From NCBI GenBank assembly GCA_039654915.1, contig CM077597.1, positions 81,222,001 to 81,286,000 of the forward strand: 64,000 bases of DNA, written 5' to 3'. Under the pieces are notes generated by a model. That model searched no databases. It saw only the letters and a program-made list of their open reading frames with translations, and was not told where the DNA came from. Both the position numbers and the translations under genes were made by a program. Shown one piece after another: positions 59,394 through 64,000 of this stretch (position 1 is its first letter; the number at the start of each line of letters is the position of its first letter). The DNA comes from Aquilaria yunnanensis (lineage: Eukaryota; Streptophyta; Magnoliopsida; Malvales; Thymelaeaceae).

Positions 59394-60997
59394 ATGGCAA
59401 CCACTAGTTTTATGCATCTTGAGGGGCAAAGTCCATCTAGGCCACCATTGTTTGATTCTACAAATTTTAATTGGTGGAAAACTAGGATGGAAATTCACAT
59501 TCAAGCAATTGATTATGCTTTATGGAGGATCATTAAGGATGGTCCTAAAATTCCTATAAAAGTAGTTGATGGTAAACAAGTACCAAAAGATCGAACGAAA
59601 TATGAACTGGGGGATGATCTTATGTGCACCATGAATGCAAAAGCTCTAAACATTATATATTGCGCACTAACCCTGGATGTATTCAATTTGGTTTCTTCTT
59701 GTGGAAATGCTAAGGATATTTGGAACAAGCTATTGGTCACATATGAAGGAACCACTCAAGTGAAGGACACCAAGATGCATATGCTTGTGAGGGCATATGA
59801 GTTGTTCACCATGGAGCCAAGTGAAAGCATTTAAGAAATTTTAGAAGATTCAATGAGATCCTTGCACCACTTAAATTGTTTGGGAAGGAGTATACAAATG
59901 AGGAGTTGGTGAGGAAGATCTTGTGGAGCTTACCTCCATCATGGAAGAGCATAGTTGAAGCCCTCAATGAAGGAGGAAGCATAAAAACCATGCATGTGGA
60001 TGAGCTTTTTGGAAAGTTGTTGACTTATGAGATGAAGGAACAAGTTGAGGAAAGATACATCAAGAAGAATAAGTCAATGGCTTTGAAGGCCCAAGAGGAT
60101 AACTCATCATCAAGTGAAGATGGAGACATTGATGAGGCTCTCTTAGCAAAGAAGTTTAGCAAGATGTTTAAGAAATCAAGAAGCAAAAACTTCAAGAGAG
60201 AAAGGCATGAGAAGAAGAAGGATGATATAATTTGCTACAATTGTAAGGAGCCTAGGCACCTACAATTTGATTGTCCATTGAAGAAGAAAAATAAGAACAA
60301 GAAGCAAAAGAAAAGAAGCAATAAGAAAAATGGCAAAGCCATGAGAACATGAAGTGATAGTGATCAATCCTCAATTGAAAGTTCAACTTTAAGTGATTAA
60401 AGTGAGGATGTCAACTTGTGCTTAATGATAGATGAAGATGAAGCCTCATCAATAAATCAAAGCTACTCCAATCTATGTTTTATGGCAAAAGAAGAAGATG
60501 AGGTAATAAGTTATTCAAGTGACTCTTCTAGCTCATACATATCGATAGGTAGTGAATACTTAGAATTACAAAATGCTTTCAATGCTCTTTACAAGGATTC
60601 TAAAAAACTTGCCAAACAAGTAGATGAATTGAAAGTTTTGAATGCTTCCTTGACTAAAGAAAGAGATGAGCTAAAAAATGAGAAATTTGATCTCACACAA
60701 TCATTGTCTAGATTTGTCAAGGGAAAAGAAAAACTTGACTTGTTACTTGGAGCACAAAAGGGTGTTTATGACAAGGCCGGTATAGATTTTAATCCCTTAA
60801 TGAGGGAAAAAAAAGTTGGAAATAGGTTTATTAATGCATCTTCATCATCCATGAGTAGTTCATTTATAACATGTCATGCTTGTGGTGGAAAAGGTCATTA
60901 TTCTTATGAATACATATTCAAAAGAGGAAAAGTTCCTTTTGGCTACAAATTAGTATGGGTTCCTAAAGGAACTAAAATTATTGGAGCTAACCCTCAA
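59394..60997 (+). pseudogene. Copia gag (UBN2 type, CCHC), lightly broken
   Basis: ATG 59394 is chosen for the conserved opening MATTSFMHLEGQSPSRPP. The gag core (NFNWWKTRMEIHIQAID, ALWRIIKDGPKIP, DIWNKLLVTYEGT) runs to a stop at 59832, then a one-base frameshift resumes RRFNEILAPLKLFGKEYTNE. A first zinc knuckle CYNCKEPRHLQFDC lies at 60232-60273. Two in-frame stops (about 60350 and 60398) are followed by an acidic region, a coiled-coil-like stretch (LKVLNASLTKERDELKNEKF) and a second knuckle, CHACGGKGHYSYEY, whose last Cys is replaced. The end WVPKGTKIIGANPQ resembles Sirevirus-type gag. Defects: three stops, one frameshift. Confidence 0.9.
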
Positions 60998-60999
60998 TG

Positions 61000-61542
61000 A
61001 CCCAAAGAAAGTTGGGTACCAAAAATCAAAACTTGAAATCTCATGTAGGGTGCTAGAGGATGGAGCAAAAATTAGAAGCATACACATGAAGCTCTATACA
61101 CCAAGAAATTAGAGATTGAAGATCAATGGAAAATGCTTGAATCAAAGTTCATTTGTGGTAACATTATTGATTTTATTTGGTTAATGATAATTATTGATAA
61201 ATTGAGCTATTTGGTTGTGCTATGTTGCTTAATAAGTATATATAAGTTATTCATTATTCTTGGAAGATATGTGATACATTTTATGAGCATCATGATGATT
61301 ATGGATTTGTTCCAATATTTTGATGATATAATTTTGTATGAAAAATATTATGTTGCTAGCCTATTAGTTGATATTTGGATATTTTGCTTGATCTAGAAAG
61401 GGGGAGAAATTTTTTATATGCTTAGACTAATGAGGAGCATGGCTTCTTGTAAAAGTACTTTAGAATTTATATACTTTTATTAAGGGGGAGCTTATTGCTT
61501 GTTGTGTTAACTTTGTTTGAAGATTTTTCATGATTTATTTTG

Positions 61543-61607
<65 letters not shown>

Positions 61608-61716
61608 ATTAATTAAAAAGGGGGAGAGATAAAATTGAAGAATATTTAATGAATGGGGAGAATTATTATATGTGTTTTTTGAAATATTGTTTTGTCATCA
61701 TAAAAAATGGAGAGAT
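61000..61716 (+). other. Noncoding 3' interior with (AT)n and polypurine tracts
   Basis: Where pol is expected there is AT-rich sequence. Repeated purine runs (AAAGGGGGAGA at about 61396, AAGGGGGAGC at 61482, AAAGGGGGAGAGA at 61618) resemble copies of the copia polypurine tract. (AT)n occupies 61545-61605. The tract next to the 3' LTR is AAAAAATGGAGAGAT (61702-61716). Confidence 0.7.
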
Positions 61717-63122
61717 TGTTAGATTTGTTCCAAAGAAAACTTTAATTTTGATGATGACAAGTGATGTGTGTTGATATTTTTAATCTCACTTCTTTGGTTA
61801 AAATAAGGTTAATTGAACTTATGCTTAATTTTCAAGTGTGTCAAGTGTTTTCTCAAAAAATATGTGTTAAGAGTATTGAGGAAATTTTGCCTTTGAAAAG
61901 AAATTATTAGGTTATTAACTTAGGTTAATGTTTGAATCAAGTTTGATTTCTAAATGACAAGTGTTTTTGAGTTGTTTTAAGTTTAATTCATTAAAGTCAC
62001 AGTTTAACAGGTATTTATTTCACCCAAGTCTTACCTGCTCCTAAGTTTATTCTTTAATACGTTAAACTGGTTTAATCTGAAGTTTGAGTTTCCTATGACT
62101 TTTCGAAAAGCTTCAGTTGACACGTTAAAATTCAGTTTTAACCTGTTAAGTCGAAGTCTGAGAGCTTCGTTCAAATTCTACAAGTGACACGTTTTAAGTC
62201 AAAGATTTAAATGGCACTCGGACGAATCAAAGGGTGCCACCTGTATAGTCCTGCCGCGCATTAAATGCTTTGTCTCCAGCTACTTTTGACCATTGAAGGG
62301 AGAAGTTAAGTTTAACCTGTTAAACTCGGAACTTAACGTGAAGTCTGGAAGTATCAGTTTTTTTGCATAAAAACAGAGTAACGGCTCTCCAATTTTTAAG
62401 GAACCTTTTCAGGCACTTCCAGTAGGGTTCCAACGGTCTAATGGCTTCTTAAAGAGTATATTTACACCAAGATACAAGTTGAAAACAACTCTTGGCAACT
62501 AGAAAAGAGAATCCATCATCAAACAGCTCAAACTTGATATTTGCCAAGAACTTGTGCTTTCATTTGTTTATCTAGCTTTGAGAGCTTCTATTGTATCACT
62601 TTGTAACCTTTTAAACACCATTTCGTGAGATTGAGTTGGTGAGGTTTCTAGTTAGCCTCTAGGAAAACTAGTGAGGGAAAGGGTGTTGGTGAGGTTTCTA
62701 GTTAGCCTTTAGGAAAACTGGTGAGTGGTTGTGGTAGAGAAAACTACCAAAGAAGTGTGTATTCTTGTGATTTATAGTGGAGAAGAAAACTCTCAAGTGG
62801 TGAACTTGAGGAGAGGAGTATGCTCTAAAGAGGAAAGACCGAACCTCTATAAATCCTTGTGTGCAAGCTTCTCTGCCTCTACTTACTTGATTATTGCTTG
62901 GTGATTTGTCTTCATTCATTGGTTGAAGTTATTTGTTTTCAAAAACACTTCAAAACAAGTTTTCAAAGCAAAATTTAGGATCATTGTGGTAGTATTTTCT
63001 GGATAGAATAAGTTTATTTGATCTCATTGAATTGCATTTCGATTCAAGAGATTAAAAGCTCATTTTCGGTGATTTTTTGATTCAACCAATTCACCCCCCT
63101 CTTGGTTGCATTTGGGCCAACA
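61717..63122 (+). repeat. 3' LTR, 1406 bp
   Basis: Begins TGTTAGATTTG, ends TTTGGGCCAACA, followed by TSD AAATT. Collinear with the 5' LTR throughout, with only small indels. Confidence 0.92.
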
Positions 63123-63127
63123 AAATT

Positions 63128-64000
63128 ATTATTTGGGTTCTTCTATAGCGTGCCCACAAACAAAATTAGGTTTTAAAAAATTGGGTTTTAAAATTAACTG
63201 CAGCATAAATGGTTCTTTTGGGTTTGTGTACAGTGGGCCTGTCAAAAAGCATTTAGGCTTTAAGAAAAACTTTTATACACCAGAAAAAACTTCGGCTTTC
63301 AAATTGTATTTTGGTTTCTTAGGAGAGTCGGCTTATGACAAAAAATTTGGGCTTCTCTTTTAAAAAAATTGGGCTTAAAATTAATGTAGGCTCATTTCCA
63401 TAGTACACGATATGTTCACTTCAAAACCCACACCAATAATTAATCCCATAAAAACGCTAAGCACAGAAACTACGCCCGCCGGCGAAGGTGGCCGGCCAAA
63501 ATGCGTCGGCTGCATGGCAGTCCAACTGTTACCAAAACAACGACGGCGGAAAACCACGGTAGATTGAAAAGGACGTAAAGTTTATAGAATAAAGTAGACA
63601 ACAAAACCATGACAGAAATAGCCCTAGGTCAGAAAAATTAGCAGCGAAATAGACGATAATCTAGAGCCGCCTTTTGATTTTGCAGAAATCAGTAGGGATT
63701 TTGCAAGAGTTGGTTGGTGGTTGACAAATCAAATTTTGTAGGCAAACGAGGGGATTACTGGGATTTTTGTTCACGAAAGCTAATAGATGAAGGCATGAAG
63801 ACTCCAGAAATGCAAAGGGTTCCATTAGATTTGGAGTCTTTGTGGCCGGTCATCGCCAAAAAAGTGCTTTGGTGGTCAAGCTAACGCGGAATGGTTGGTA
63901 GATGAACTCAGAAGAGCAAGACGGCATGGGAGAGAAGCAGAGGGTTTTTTTGTTTGTCTTTAAGAGGACACCAAGTCCGAATTGAGTCATTGGGCCATGG
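63128..64000. other. Right edge, no gene recognised
   Basis: 63128-63363 gives an 85-codon open frame with no domain, repeating TTGGG(C/T)TT phrases. 63465-63560 is GC-rich (CGCCGGCGAAGGTGGCCGGC), unlike its surroundings, and could be a gene-proximal region continuing beyond the window, but I see no supported exon. Confidence 0.3.

Larger units (their letters stand above)
57920..63122 (+). mobile_element. Non-autonomous Ty1/copia retrotransposon encoding gag only (TR-GAG type)
   Basis: Two LTRs of about 1.41 kb enclose a 2.39-kb interior. The 5-bp duplication AAATT flanks the element exactly (57915-57919 and 63123-63127). The primer binding site TGGTATCAGAGCT (59333-59345) follows the 5' LTR. 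The interior has only a gag reading frame with CCHC knuckles; there is no protease, integrase or RT anywhere before the 3' LTR. In the first ~345 bp of the LTRs I count 13 differences, about 4 percent, so it is older than the element at 26783 and younger than that at 41480. Transposition would need an autonomous partner's pol. Confidence 0.93.

Overview
The window looks like nuclear DNA of a dicot plant. It is AT-rich, has spliceosomal introns, and is packed with plant-type transposable elements: Ty1/copia, Ty3/gypsy, LINE, a tRNA-derived SINE, CACTA, hAT, Mutator-like and Stowaway-type MITEs. The species cannot be named from the sequence alone. I see no rRNA gene, free-standing tRNA gene, CRISPR array or bacterial feature.

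Only one gene appears intact: a seven-exon TPS-a type (sesqui)terpene synthase on the + strand, ATG 47425 to stop 53079. Its exons join in frame to 570 codons and keep the RPx8W-like, RxR, DDxxD and NSE/DTE motifs. Other gene-like matter is decayed: a GDSL (EXL-like) lipase pseudogene (15.06-17.83 kb), an LRR-extensin-like fragment (37.2-37.6 kb), and two antisense copies of a terpene synthase exon 6 (31.8-32.0 and 32.8-33.0 kb).

Layout. 1-10.9 kb (copy A) and 19.6-31.8 kb (copy B) are colinear, diverged copies of one block: LINE 3' end, gypsy LTR, a ~420-bp two-unit tandem repeat, unclassified AT-rich repeat, a 30-bp minisatellite and a spacer with a palindromic core. Each copy later gained its own insertions (copy B: an hAT MITE, a Stowaway MITE, a gypsy gag block and a copia element with target duplication GAATT). 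11.2-13.6 kb is a CACTA element with TSD GCA. 15-18.3 kb holds the GDSL pseudogene and a copia protease scrap. 31.2-33.0 kb is a two-unit composite repeat carrying terpene synthase exon 6. 33-41.5 kb is MITEs, a T-rich degenerate repeat and AT-rich filler. 41.5-46.9 kb is an old complete copia element whose 3' LTR lies about 0.5 kb upstream of the terpene synthase. 47.4-53.1 kb is the terpene synthase, with a SINE and TIR elements in its introns. 53.9-55.1 kb has a Mutator-like MITE and a LINE scrap. 57.9-63.1 kb is a copia element with ~1.4 kb LTRs that encodes gag only.

The most interesting material is the relation between the intact terpene synthase and the rest: a retrotransposon LTR promoter on the same strand just upstream, and intron-bearing fragments of a second terpene synthase duplicated inside a minisatellite-containing repeat 15 kb away.
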